Shown here one piece after another: positions 33,068 to 40,830 of a stretch of DNA of 64,000 nucleotides. This DNA is from Bifidobacterium pseudocatenulatum DSM 20438 = JCM 1200 = LMG 10505 (GTDB taxonomy: Bacteria; Actinomycetota; Actinomycetes; Actinomycetales; Bifidobacteriaceae), in contig NZ_AP012330.1 in the NCBI RefSeq assembly GCF_001025215.1, forward strand, positions 1,364,001 to 1,428,000. Direction: 5' to 3'. The notes under the pieces were generated by a model. It was given only the letters and a program-made list of their open reading frames with translations. It did no database searches and had not been told where the DNA came from. A program made the position numbers and the translations under genes. How positions within the stretch are numbered: position 1 is the stretch's first letter; the number at the start of each line of letters is the position of its first letter.

Positions 33068-33781
33068 ATGAGATCAGACCATCGCACCACCTCCCTCAAC
33101 GAACCTGATATTCGTCCGGCGAGAAACCACGCCGAGGCAGAGGAAATCGGAAGTCTCCTGCTCGAAGAAATCGCGCATCCAGGATTCATTCCTGGACCAG
33201 AGTTCGTCTGGCAGGGTCAAGGCTTTCTCAGGCCGACACTCATAGGCGCATGGTCCCAGAACCGCTTGGTAGGTGGTGCCTCGCTCAGTCCATACATGGA
33301 ACACACCAAGGCCTTTTTGGGGATTGGTCGAGCAGACGCAGCGCAGGCGGTCACACGGCTGGTAGCTGAAACGGACGGCATTGCCGTCAGCCCCGACCAT
33401 CGGCGCGAAGGCATCGGACGAAAGATCAAGCTGTTCTGCGACTCCTTCGCGGCACAGCACCACGCTGCGATCATGGTCTCCGTCACCACCAACGAAGCAG
33501 CGGCAGGCCTCAACAACAAAACGAAACACATCGTGTTTAGACGATGCGACGGCCTCGTCATCAAATACGTAGACACGGTCGGCAAGCCACTCATATGGCT
33601 TCATGACCTGGATGGGACGATCCCCGAAGCGGCATGGTCCGTCTCCGTACTCGGCAAAACGTATGGACCGACCATAGTCGTCGGTGAGCAACGGGCCATA
33701 CGGAGTAAAAACACCTCCCAAGACAACGGCGTGCAATGGATCCTTGCCGTTGATGCATTTGGCAGCGACATCAACGCCTAG
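33068..33781 (+). CDS. GNAT-family N-acetyltransferase
   Basis: A 237-residue protein with acetyl-CoA-binding motif A at about 105-120 (GIAVSPDHRREGIGRKIKLF) and the following AIMVSVTTNEAA strand and helix of the fold. Substrate unknown; small-molecule or antibiotic acetylation is possible but not shown. ATG 33068 follows a weak AAAGAGAG. The gene faces the opposite way to its neighbours, is preceded by a terminator-like leader, and its 3' end abuts a VirB4 fragment, so it was probably inserted as a cassette. The long antisense frame across it is a shadow. Confidence 0.8.
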   Translation: MRSDHRTTSLNEPDIRPARNHAEAEEIGSLLLEEIAHPGFIPGPEFVWQGQGFLRPTLIGAWSQNRLVGGASLSPYMEHTKAFLGIGRADAAQAVTRLVAETDGIAVSPDHRREGIGRKIKLFCDSFAAQHHAAIMVSVTTNEAAAGLNNKTKHIVFRRCDGLVIKYVDTVGKPLIWLHDLDGTIPEAAWSVSVLGKTYGPTIVVGEQRAIRSKNTSQDNGVQWILAVDAFGSDINA

Positions 33782-33901
33782 CTTCTCCGGGTCGATGACA
33801 ATCGGCTCGTCAAAGGCGAAGTCGTCCGCCTTCCTCACCTTCACATCGAAGGACTTGCCACCGCCGGACGTGCCGAGTACATAGCCATTGAATAACTTCA
33901 T
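33782..33901 (-). pseudogene. VirB4 fragment (Walker A only)
   Basis: Starting at ATG 33901 the frame reads MKLFNGYVLGTSGGGKSF and then PIVIDPEKLGVD, matching the ATPase core of the VirB4 protein encoded at 15628-17145 (NGFVLGTSGGGKSF, VIVIDPEREY). Homology stops where the acetyltransferase gene ends on the other strand. The remaining antisense frame is not VirB4. A relic of a second virB4 copy, truncated by the cassette. Its ATG overlaps the preceding stop by four bases. Confidence 0.7.
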
Positions 33902-34266
33902 GCCGCCCTCCCCTCGGTCAACAGCAGGTTCGCCACCACCCGTTCGCGGGTGGAGAGCTGTGCATCGACCTCCCGGAAGGCATGCGTGTAGGCATGCGTG
34001 GGGCGGAGCCAGGTGTCGGCCAGCCCGCAGGTCTCGCCAAGGCGCAGCGCGAGCAAGGCGCAGGCCGGGCAGAGGTTCAGAATCCGGGAATCGAGCTGGT
34101 CGATGTAGTCGCGCCAGCCGTTTTCGGCGAGAAACGCGTCGAAGCCGTCAGACGTCTCCTCGTTCCAGCGGGTCGACCAGATTGCTGTGTGGCATCCGTC
34201 GCACACCTCCACATAATCGCTCCGGCCCTCCGGCCAGTTATACTGCTCGAAAATTCCACCAGCCAT
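33898..34266 (-). CDS. Zn-ribbon-like hypothetical protein
   Basis: A 122-residue protein with two CxxC pairs (CDGC near 24-27 and CPAC near 69-72), the arrangement of a structural zinc site, and a Trp-rich first half (IWSTRWNEETSDGF). AGGAGG seven bases before ATG 34266 sets the start; a GTG three bases earlier is possible. It overlaps both the upstream HTH gene and the downstream VirB4 relic by about four bases. Function unknown. Confidence 0.6.
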   Translation of the reverse strand: MAGGIFEQYNWPEGRSDYVEVCDGCHTAIWSTRWNEETSDGFDAFLAENGWRDYIDQLDSRILNLCPACALLALRLGETCGLADTWLRPTHAYTHAFREVDAQLSTRERVVANLLLTEGRAA

Positions 34267-34508
34267 CACATAACCTCCTGTACACCATTGGGGAAAGCTG
34301 TCTCATATGGAATGAGATCCTGAACGAAATCGGCTGAGAGACCATACTGTTCGCGGAGAACGGCACAGTCTCTGCGCTGCCAATGTGTATGCAGATTGAC
34401 TTTCTGAGTCACGCTGGCCGGCGACTGATGGAGCTGAACAGCAAGCTGGCGATGAGTTAATCCCACCTCCGCCATCCACCTCTTCATATTCGACATCGTT
34501 AACCCCAT
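34266..34508 (-). CDS. Small Cro/XRE-type HTH regulator
   Basis: An 80-residue DNA-binding protein: MKRWMAEVGLTHRQLAVQLHQSPASVTQKVN is the expected helix-turn-helix order, with a short C-terminal dimerisation part. The upstream AT-rich region holds repeated GAGGTTA sites that it could bind. First gene of a three-part overlapping unit (HTH, Zn-ribbon, VirB4 relic). Internal starts at MSNMKRW are possible. Confidence 0.7.
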   Translation of the reverse strand: MGLTMSNMKRWMAEVGLTHRQLAVQLHQSPASVTQKVNLHTHWQRRDCAVLREQYGLSADFVQDLIPYETAFPNGVQEVM

Positions 34509-34575
34509 TTCAGCTAAGTTAAAATTTCTAACCTCAGTATATGGGTTGGTTTTTTTAACCTCAAGTTAGGTTAAT
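34509..34575 (-). promoter_or_regulatory. AT-rich operator/promoter region
   Basis: The minus strand has two GAGGTTA boxes, two AACTTAG/AACTTGA variants and runs of A/T over about 60 bases, unlike the GC-rich surroundings. It lies directly upstream of the HTH gene and is a likely autoregulatory site. Confidence 0.45.
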
Positions 34576-34589
34576 TTACAGCGTGTCGA

Positions 34590-34621
34590 AATTTAAAAAC
34601 CGCATCTCCACAATGCGGTTT
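34590..34621 (-). terminator. Terminator of the Cys-rich gene
   Basis: AAACCGCAT arms around a seven-base loop (34597-34621) followed on the minus strand by TTTTTAAATTT. Confidence 0.8.
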
Positions 34622-34648
34622 CAGCACTAGAGAAAGGAAACTTTTAAA

Positions 34649-35152
34649 TCAAAGATAAAATTGAGCCACCATGACGGCCCATTCCTGCAAAGGTCTTTTC
34701 ACAGAAGCAATCAGACGAGGCTTTTGTCCATCCAGAATATCCTCATCTATACAAAAGTTTCCGAATAACGCATCACAATATGCGCAACCATTTGACATAT
34801 AACGCCCCGCCCTACGCGAAGATCGATATTTAATTTGCTTCGCGGCGGGATGCCCAGCAATTTCCAAAAGCTCCTTAGCATAACACATATCTATGCTTTC
34901 CCAAGCTTCCACCAAGGAAATACCACTTTCGCAGTCAAGGGGACAAAGATTAGTAATTGCCACAGAGGTCCGTCCACATCTCCAACAGGATCGATCAATG
35001 CCATATATCCCTATATCTACGACCTCCCCCAAGCGATGCAACGTTTTTTGAGCAGCAGGAAGAAAAACATTCGACAACATGAGTTCGCCCATGCAGACAT
35101 TTTTTCGCCCCGTAAATGCAAACATGCCCAATAGGTTAGCAATATTAAACAT
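34649..35152 (-). CDS. AT-rich, Cys-rich hypothetical protein
   Basis: A 167-residue protein with a likely metal site: CWRCG (about 56-60), CPLDC (70-74) and CAYCDALFGNFC (123-134). Codons are clearly more AT-rich than in either flank, a sign of recent acquisition. It is divergent from the XRE gene at 35192, with only 39 bases between the starts. No family recognised; a zinc-ribbon DNA- or RNA-binding role is possible. Confidence 0.6.
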   Translation of the reverse strand: MFNIANLLGMFAFTGRKNVCMGELMLSNVFLPAAQKTLHRLGEVVDIGIYGIDRSCWRCGRTSVAITNLCPLDCESGISLVEAWESIDMCYAKELLEIAGHPAAKQIKYRSSRRAGRYMSNGCAYCDALFGNFCIDEDILDGQKPRLIASVKRPLQEWAVMVAQFYL

Positions 35153-35191
35153 TGTTTGATATAGTTATCTTTATTTGGAAAGGATTAACCG

Positions 35192-36259
35192 ATGGAAGTC
35201 ACGGAAACTTCAGAACAGGTGAAGATAGAAGCGCAACGTTTTGAAGACGTAGCGCGTTACAACATTCGCCGCTATATGCGATTGACCGGCAAGATTCAGA
35301 AAGACTTAGCCCACGCCTTAGGAGTTTCGAGGCCCACTATCACCCTGATGCTTAAAGGAGAAACAAAACTTAATTTGCGGCAAGTGTTCCTTATTGCCAA
35401 AGCTCTTGGCGTGACAGTCGAAGATCTCATCGATGATACTTATTATTGCCAAGATGAAGAGTTTATGAAAAAGCTGAAACCGACGACTGATGCCGAGAAG
35501 CCAGGTGCTTTGGTAGGTGCCGGTGCGCCCAGGTTCCTTGTCAGTCCCTTCAACCCCGACGCTCCGGCCGAGGGCGGAATCTCGGGTGCGGCTAAAGGTG
35601 CCTTGGCTGGTTTCGTGCCATCCGGAGTCCTGTCCGGTTCGGGATCCCCGTCCATGCCCTCAAAGCATGACGGGATTGGGGTTCCCGGCCGGTCTCAAGC
35701 CCATGAGACACTAGGAACCATGACTACAGTTATCATGCGCACCACTGAAGGCGACATCAAGATCAACCTGTTCGACGACAAGACCCCGGAAACCGTGGCC
35801 AACTTCCTCGGCCTCGCCACTGGCGAGAAGGAATGGGCCGACCCATTCACCGGCCAGCCGAGCCACAAGCCGTTCTACGATGGTCTGACCTTCCACCGCA
35901 TCATCAAGGATTTCATGATCCAGGGCGGCTGCCCGCTGGGCACCGGCACTGGCGGCCCGGGCTACAACTTCGATGATGAAATCGTTCCAGGACTGACCTT
36001 CGATCGCCCATACCTGCTGGCCATGGCAAACGCCGGCCTGCGCCGCGGCATGGACGGCAAGATCCACGGCACCAACGGCTCCCAGTTCTTCATCACCACC
36101 GTGCCAACCGAATGGCTCAACGGCCATCACACCATTTTCGGCGAAGTCGCGGATGACGAGTCCAAGGCCGTCGTCGACAAGCTCGACTCCGTGGCAACTG
36201 ACCGTTCCGATGCTCCGCTCGAGCCGGTCGGCATCACTTCCATCGAAGTGCTGAAGTAA
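35192..36259 (+). CDS. XRE HTH domain in one open frame with cyclophilin
   Basis: After AAAGGA the frame starts MEVTETSEQVKIEAQ and has a clear XRE domain at about residues 25-85 (IQKDLAHALGVSRPTITLMLKG, LIAKALGVTVEDLI). It then passes through about 75 Gly/Ala/Pro/Ser-rich residues (ALVGAGAPRFLVSPF) without a stop and enters the cyclophilin at 35720. Base composition shifts from AT-rich to GC-rich near 35490, probably the element/chromosome edge. Either an integrated regulator lost its own stop and fused, or the cyclophilin is made separately from its own ATG and only the XRE part is new. Confidence 0.55.
   Translation: MEVTETSEQVKIEAQRFEDVARYNIRRYMRLTGKIQKDLAHALGVSRPTITLMLKGETKLNLRQVFLIAKALGVTVEDLIDDTYYCQDEEFMKKLKPTTDAEKPGALVGAGAPRFLVSPFNPDAPAEGGISGAAKGALAGFVPSGVLSGSGSPSMPSKHDGIGVPGRSQAHETLGTMTTVIMRTTEGDIKINLFDDKTPETVANFLGLATGEKEWADPFTGQPSHKPFYDGLTFHRIIKDFMIQGGCPLGTGTGGPGYNFDDEIVPGLTFDRPYLLAMANAGLRRGMDGKIHGTNGSQFFITTVPTEWLNGHHTIFGEVADDESKAVVDKLDSVATDRSDAPLEPVGITSIEVLK
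35720..36259 (+). CDS. Peptidyl-prolyl cis-trans isomerase, cyclophilin type
   Basis: Cytosolic folding catalyst, 179 residues from MTTVIMRTTEGDIKI. The active-site landmarks are present: FHRIIKDFMIQGG, NGSQFFITT and HTIFGEVADD. AGGAACC precedes this ATG, and its length matches single-domain cyclophilins, so this is the ancestral start even though the frame is open further upstream. First chromosomal gene right of the element; followed by a strong terminator. Confidence 0.9.
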   Translation: MTTVIMRTTEGDIKINLFDDKTPETVANFLGLATGEKEWADPFTGQPSHKPFYDGLTFHRIIKDFMIQGGCPLGTGTGGPGYNFDDEIVPGLTFDRPYLLAMANAGLRRGMDGKIHGTNGSQFFITTVPTEWLNGHHTIFGEVADDESKAVVDKLDSVATDRSDAPLEPVGITSIEVLK

Positions 36260-36289
36260 GTTTCGCATCAACAAGACTTACGGCAAAAC

Positions 36290-36323
36290 AATGAAAAGCC
36301 CCTCGCGTGAGGGGCTTTTCATT
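36290..36323. terminator. Bidirectional terminator between cyclophilin and relA
   Basis: AATGAAAAGCCCCTC, GCGT loop and its exact complement: A-rich before and T-rich after, so it serves both converging genes. Confidence 0.9.
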
Positions 36324-36378
36324 ATCTCCGAGAGAATCTACAGCAGTTCAGATGAGTCTCACGACCGCACTGATCGTG

Positions 36379-38700
36379 TCATATTTTGCGTAAACGAGGT
36401 TCGGCGGAGTCCTTGGCACCGGTGATACGATACACATCGAACACGCCTTCAATCTTGCGCACTGCGGCAAGCAAAGTATTCAAATGCTGGGGGTCGGCCA
36501 TTTCGAAGCTGAATTGGCTAGTGGCCACACGATCGGTTCCCGTGGAAATGGAGCCGGAAATAATGTTCACTCCATGGTCGGAAAGCACGCGCGTCACGTC
36601 GCTCAGCAGATGCGGGCGATCGAGCGCCTCCACCTGAATCTTGACCATGAACACGCCCTTGGTACTCGTCCACTGCACGTCAACCACACGTTCCGGCTGA
36701 CGCTTCTGCAAGTCCAGCATGTTCTGGCAATCCACACGATGCACGGACACGCCCTGATTGCGGGTGATGAAGCCGATGATGTTGTCTCCCGGCACCGGCA
36801 TGCAACATCGGGCGAGCTTGACCCAAATGTCTCCCACGCCCTTGACGGAAATGCCCAGCGAGCTGGTGGTCTTCTTGGTGCGTTCCACCTGCTTGAGCGG
36901 CAGAGCCTCCTGCTCCACCTCCTCATTCACCTCGTCGCTGCCCGCATCACGGACCAGATGCGAGATGACATTCTGCGTGGAAATCTGCCCTTCGCCAATC
37001 GCCACGAACACGGCTTCGGCATTGGCAAGATTCAGCTCATCAGCAACACCGACCAACGCCTCGGGAGTCAGCAGAGTCGCAATCGGAAGATTGCGCTTGC
37101 GCATGGCTCGTGTCAGCTCGTCACGACCTTCTTCGATGGCCTCGGTACGACGCTCCTTGCTGAACCATTGGCGAATTTTGTTGCGTGCCTTCGGGCTCTT
37201 GGTAAAGCTCAACCAGTCACGAGACGGACCAGCCGATTCGGACTTCGACGTAAGCACCTCGACGGTGTCGCCGTTTTCAAGCTTGGTGTCGAGCGGTACC
37301 AGACGTCCGTTCACGCGGGCGCCCATGGTACGGTGGCCGACTTCGGTATGCACCGCGTAAGCGAAATCGATCGGTGTCGCCTCGGCAGGCAACGATACGA
37401 TCTTACCTTTTGGAGTGAACACGTAGACTTCGGCAGCACCCAGATCTTCCTTCAGGGAGCCAAGGAATTCATTGGAATCCGGGGTCTCACTCGTCCAGTC
37501 GGCGAGCTGCTGAATCCACTTGAAATTGTCAGCCTCGCTCAGCTCCTGGTTCTCGCCACGTTTACGATCGGACTTATCGGGCGAGCTCAGCGCACGGCCA
37601 GCTTGACCGTTCTCCTTGTACTTCCAATGCGCGGCGATACCGAATTCCGCACGGCGATGCATGTCCCACGTACGAATTTGAATCTCGACAGGCTTGCCGC
37701 CAGGGCCCACCACCGTGGTATGCAGGCTCTGGTACATGTTGAGCTTTGGCATGGCGATGTAATCCTTGAAACGGCCCGGAACGGGGTTCCAACGCGCATG
37801 CACCGCACCCAACGCGGCATAGCAATCCTGAATCGTGTCGACGATGATGCGCACACCCACCAAATCGTAGATATTCGCAAAATCATGACCACGTACGATC
37901 ATCTTCTGATAAATCGAGAAATAGTCCTTCGGACGTCCCGTTACGTACGCCGTAATGTTCTGTTCGTCAAGATCTTCGTTGATCTCCGCGAGAATCTGCT
38001 TCAAATACACGTCTCGCTGGCCTGCGCGACGGGCCACCAGCACCACGATCTCGTTGTAGATCTTCGGATAGAGCACTTTGAAGCTGAGCTCTTCCAATTC
38101 GGTTTTGATCGCGTTCATGCCGAGACGATTGGCAAGTGGCGCGTACACGTCAAGCGTTTCATGCGCTTTCTTCTGCGCGCTCGGAGTTTTGACGTAACGC
38201 CAGGTACGCGCGTTGTGCACACGGTCGGCGAGTTTGACGACCAGCACACGCACGTCGCGGCTCATCGCGACCACCATCTTGCGAATGGTTTCGGCTTGCG
38301 CGGAATCGCCGTATTCCATCTTGGAAAGCTTGGTGACGCCATCGACCAAACCGGTCACGGTATCGCCGAACTCGGCGCGGCACTCATCGAGCGTATAGTC
38401 GGTGTCCTCAACCGTGTCGTGCAACAGGCCGGCGGCCACAACCAACGGTCCCATGCCGAGATCGGCAAGAATCTGCGCCACGGCCAACGGGTGGATGATG
38501 TACGGCTCGCCCGATTTGCGCCGTTGCGAAGAATGCTGCTTGACCGCACGCTCATAAGCGCGCTCAAGAATGCTTATGTCCTCATCGGGATGATGGTATT
38601 CGCACATCTTCAGGATCGGCTCAAGCGGATCAAGCGGATTCGTGCTGATCTCGCAGCCCAACATTCGGGCAGAATGAACCTCACGCTCAACGTCACCCAT
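36379..38700 (-). CDS. relA: Bifunctional (p)ppGpp synthetase/hydrolase
   Basis: Long RelA/SpoT homologue (Rel), 773 residues. An N-terminal HD hydrolase domain keeps its catalytic HDTVED, followed by the synthetase domain (GVRIIVDTIQDCYAALG, YIAMPKLNMYQSLHTT), TGS (VFTPKGKIVSLP), a zinc-finger/helical part with CCMPVPGD and a C-terminal ACT domain. Both activities are probably intact, as usual when one Rel serves the cell. AGGAGG six bases upstream selects ATG 38700 over an ATG at 38721. Transcribed leftward; the cyclophilin converges on it. Confidence 0.95.
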   Translation of the reverse strand: MGDVEREVHSARMLGCEISTNPLDPLEPILKMCEYHHPDEDISILERAYERAVKQHSSQRRKSGEPYIIHPLAVAQILADLGMGPLVVAAGLLHDTVEDTDYTLDECRAEFGDTVTGLVDGVTKLSKMEYGDSAQAETIRKMVVAMSRDVRVLVVKLADRVHNARTWRYVKTPSAQKKAHETLDVYAPLANRLGMNAIKTELEELSFKVLYPKIYNEIVVLVARRAGQRDVYLKQILAEINEDLDEQNITAYVTGRPKDYFSIYQKMIVRGHDFANIYDLVGVRIIVDTIQDCYAALGAVHARWNPVPGRFKDYIAMPKLNMYQSLHTTVVGPGGKPVEIQIRTWDMHRRAEFGIAAHWKYKENGQAGRALSSPDKSDRKRGENQELSEADNFKWIQQLADWTSETPDSNEFLGSLKEDLGAAEVYVFTPKGKIVSLPAEATPIDFAYAVHTEVGHRTMGARVNGRLVPLDTKLENGDTVEVLTSKSESAGPSRDWLSFTKSPKARNKIRQWFSKERRTEAIEEGRDELTRAMRKRNLPIATLLTPEALVGVADELNLANAEAVFVAIGEGQISTQNVISHLVRDAGSDEVNEEVEQEALPLKQVERTKKTTSSLGISVKGVGDIWVKLARCCMPVPGDNIIGFITRNQGVSVHRVDCQNMLDLQKRQPERVVDVQWTSTKGVFMVKIQVEALDRPHLLSDVTRVLSDHGVNIISGSISTGTDRVATSQFSFEMADPQHLNTLLAAVRKIEGVFDVYRITGAKDSAEPRLRKI

Positions 38701-38853
38701 CGTCCACCTCCTCGCTCGCAATGCTCCCTATACTACCCGCGCCTCACCGTGCATCCGAGGCATCCGACCGCGTGTTGCACGGCCAAATACCCCCGAAACC
38801 ATTGAGACGTCAGCGTTTGCCGATTCCTCTGCGACTAAGCCAGTGCGTTCAGC

Positions 38854-39330
38854 TCAGGAAGCCACGCCTGTGGAACCAAACCCACGCTCAGCGCGATCCG
38901 ACCCAGGCAGCGTTTCCGCCTCGATGAACTTCGCTTCGACGTAACGCTGAATAACCAGCTGCGCGATACGGTCTCCCGGATGGAACGTCACGGTGTGTTC
39001 CGGATCAAGATTGATCAGCGGCACCTTGATCTCACCACGGTACCCCGCGTCGATGGTTCCCGGCGCATTGAGCACAGTCACACCCTGCTTGACGGCAAGA
39101 CCGGACCGTGGATGCACCAGAGCCACGTAACCCGCTGGAAGGGCGATCGCCACTCCTGTAGGCACCAGTGCCCGCTGGAACGGCTTCAGCGTGACTTCCT
39201 CCGTAGTGCGCAGATCAGCGCCAGCGTCACCGGCATGGGCATAATACAATTCCGCCGGATGGTCAGGATCCAGCGACTTTACCAGAACCTCGACGTTTTC
39301 CGGTTCGTTATATGCTTCGTCGAACGCCAT
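38854..39330 (-). CDS. dut: Deoxyuridine 5'-triphosphate nucleotidohydrolase
   Basis: Converts dUTP to dUMP, preventing uracil in DNA. The 158-residue protein has the trimeric dUTPase motifs: AGDAGADLRT, PRSGLAVKQGV, NAPGTIDAGYRGE, GDRIAQLVIQ and the C-terminal RAERGFGSTG. Its ATG overlaps the DUF4193 stop by one base (TGATG), so it is translated with it. A start seven codons earlier overlaps the upstream gene and is unlikely. Confidence 0.95.
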   Translation of the reverse strand: MAFDEAYNEPENVEVLVKSLDPDHPAELYYAHAGDAGADLRTTEEVTLKPFQRALVPTGVAIALPAGYVALVHPRSGLAVKQGVTVLNAPGTIDAGYRGEIKVPLINLDPEHTVTFHPGDRIAQLVIQRYVEAKFIEAETLPGSDRAERGFGSTGVAS

Positions 39331-39623
39331 CAGGCAGCGCACTCCTGACACACCGGCTGACCGTCGTCAGTGGTGTAGGCAAGCTGGCTACGGTGCTTCA
39401 CCAGGAAGCATTCGGAGCAGATGAACTCGTCACCCTGCATAGGAATGACGGTCACCGAGGCGTCCTCATTGCTGAGGTCCGCACCGGGCAGCTCGTAATC
39501 TTCGGCGATGGCGTTCTCGTCATCGTCCATATCGTTGGAAGTGTTCTGGGAGCTCTTGCCCAAAGCCTGGAGCGACTCCTCGTCCTCGTCTTTGTTGCGC
39601 GGGGAATCATAATCCTGTGCCAT
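39330..39623 (-). CDS. DUF4193 family protein
   Basis: A 97-residue acidic protein with a disordered N-terminus (MAQDYDSPRNKDEDEES) and a C-terminal zinc-ribbon: CSEC and CQEC pairs around LVKHRSQLAYTTDDG. A conserved actinobacterial protein usually linked to dut, as here. Role unknown. ATG 39623 follows AAAGGAAT. Two tandem TATCCT boxes upstream probably drive the pair. Confidence 0.9.
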   Translation of the reverse strand: MAQDYDSPRNKDEDEESLQALGKSSQNTSNDMDDDENAIAEDYELPGADLSNEDASVTVIPMQGDEFICSECFLVKHRSQLAYTTDDGQPVCQECAA

Positions 39624-39658
39624 CGAGATTCCTTTCGTCATCTATGGTGCTTATGCGC

Positions 39659-39694
39659 CATAGGATACATGACTTTTACCCCGCATAGGATACA
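39659..39694 (-). promoter_or_regulatory. Tandem promoter boxes of the DUF4193-dut unit
   Basis: TGTATCCTATG occurs twice on the minus strand, 25 bases apart, each containing a TATCCT -10-like box. The spacing suggests two start sites or a repeated operator. Confidence 0.45.
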
Positions 39695-39772
39695 CGAATC
39701 GAAATACTCGTAAAATCCGACACGTGGGGCACAATGGAATAAACAGAAATTCTTGAAGGAAAGTGGTGTGTT

Positions 39773-40828
39773 GTGCCTGGGAATTCACTCGAGGAAGCGC
39801 GGTTCGATCATGTCAGCGACACCGGTGAACTCGTCTTTGTTTCAGGTGCCGGAAAGTTCGCTGTAAAGATCGACGAAGCGCTTGAAAGAGCCATTTTGGA
39901 GGCCAAGCAGATTCGTTCCGAAGTACAGGAGGAACAGAAGACACGCATCCCACCCACCCTGCCGATTTCGCAAATTCAATCGTTGATTCGCGCTGGCGCC
40001 GATCCCGCGCGTGTCGCGGAAAGATATTCGTTAAGCGAAGCGCTTGTTCGGCGTTTCTCGGCTTCGGTCGAAACGGAAAAGCAATATGCGATCGAGCAGT
40101 TTCTCGCCGTTCCAGCGCCGAAGGAAAGCCGCGTACGCACGCTTTCCGAACTGATCGAACGCACTTTTGCGGCAGCGCGGGTGCGCTTGGAAGATGTGAC
40201 TTGGAAGGCCACCAGACTTGGCTTGGAGCCTTGGAAAATCAGCGCTCAGTTCGTCTCCTCCGGTCACAATGTCTGCGCGGAATGGTCGTGGAACATGCAC
40301 GACAATGCCGTAAGCTGCCTGAATTCCGCAGCACGAAAACTCATTGGAGAACAGGACACGTCGAAAGAAGGACACGCCGAGAAACACGCCGATGAAAATT
40401 TTCTCGTGTCACTGAATCTTCCCGGAAATTCCGCACGGTCGGCGCGTATCGAGCAAACGGTGTCCGCATGGAACACGCCCGAGCCGTCCATGCCTGCGGC
40501 CCGTCCCGCGGCAGCGCCTTCCGTTCCGATCGCGCCAATCGGCGGCGTGTCTAATGAATCCGACACGCCTGACACGCCGAACGCGCCAGCCATCGCATCC
40601 GACTTGCCTCTGCCGAGCCGACCGGAGAACCCTGCTGCAGGAGCCAATACAGCCAGCGCAACAAACACCGACACACGCAATACCGTTCCATCCACGCCGG
40701 AGCCTGCTTCGAACATGGCGAACGAGAACCAGACACTTGACCCGCATAGCCAGAACACCACCAAATCGAAGCGGCGTGCCGGACGTTCCGCCGTGCCAAG
40801 CTGGGACGAAATCCTGTTTGGCGACTGA
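39773..40828 (+). CDS. sepH: SepH-like septation protein (DUF3071)
   Basis: A 351-residue protein starting at GTG 39773 (MPGNSLEEARFDHV). The first 180 residues match the DUF3071/SepH domain: a beta-rich start (GELVFVSGAGKFAVKI) and a helix-turn-helix (IRAGADPARVAERYSLSEALVRRF). SepH binds FtsZ and supports Z-ring assembly in actinobacteria. The C-terminal half is Pro/Ala/Ser/Asn-rich linker ending SWDEILFGD, a short conserved tail. Divergent from the dut unit and convergent with the next gene, two bases between stops. Confidence 0.85.
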   Translation: MPGNSLEEARFDHVSDTGELVFVSGAGKFAVKIDEALERAILEAKQIRSEVQEEQKTRIPPTLPISQIQSLIRAGADPARVAERYSLSEALVRRFSASVETEKQYAIEQFLAVPAPKESRVRTLSELIERTFAAARVRLEDVTWKATRLGLEPWKISAQFVSSGHNVCAEWSWNMHDNAVSCLNSAARKLIGEQDTSKEGHAEKHADENFLVSLNLPGNSARSARIEQTVSAWNTPEPSMPAARPAAAPSVPIAPIGGVSNESDTPDTPNAPAIASDLPLPSRPENPAAGANTASATNTDTRNTVPSTPEPASNMANENQTLDPHSQNTTKSKRRAGRSAVPSWDEILFGD

Positions 40829-40830
40829 AG

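Noticed and set aside
33074..33901. A 275-codon ATPase gene continuing from the VirB4-like start
   Set aside because: After about 40 codons the sequence is only the antisense of a recognisable acetyltransferase.
1..35490. Integrated prophage
   Set aside because: No capsid, tail, terminase or lysis genes; the secretion and relaxase genes indicate conjugation.
35490..35719. A tRNA or att core at the right junction
   Set aside because: GGTTCGGGATCC resembles a T-arm but no pairing arms or acceptor fit; the left junction is not in the window for comparison.
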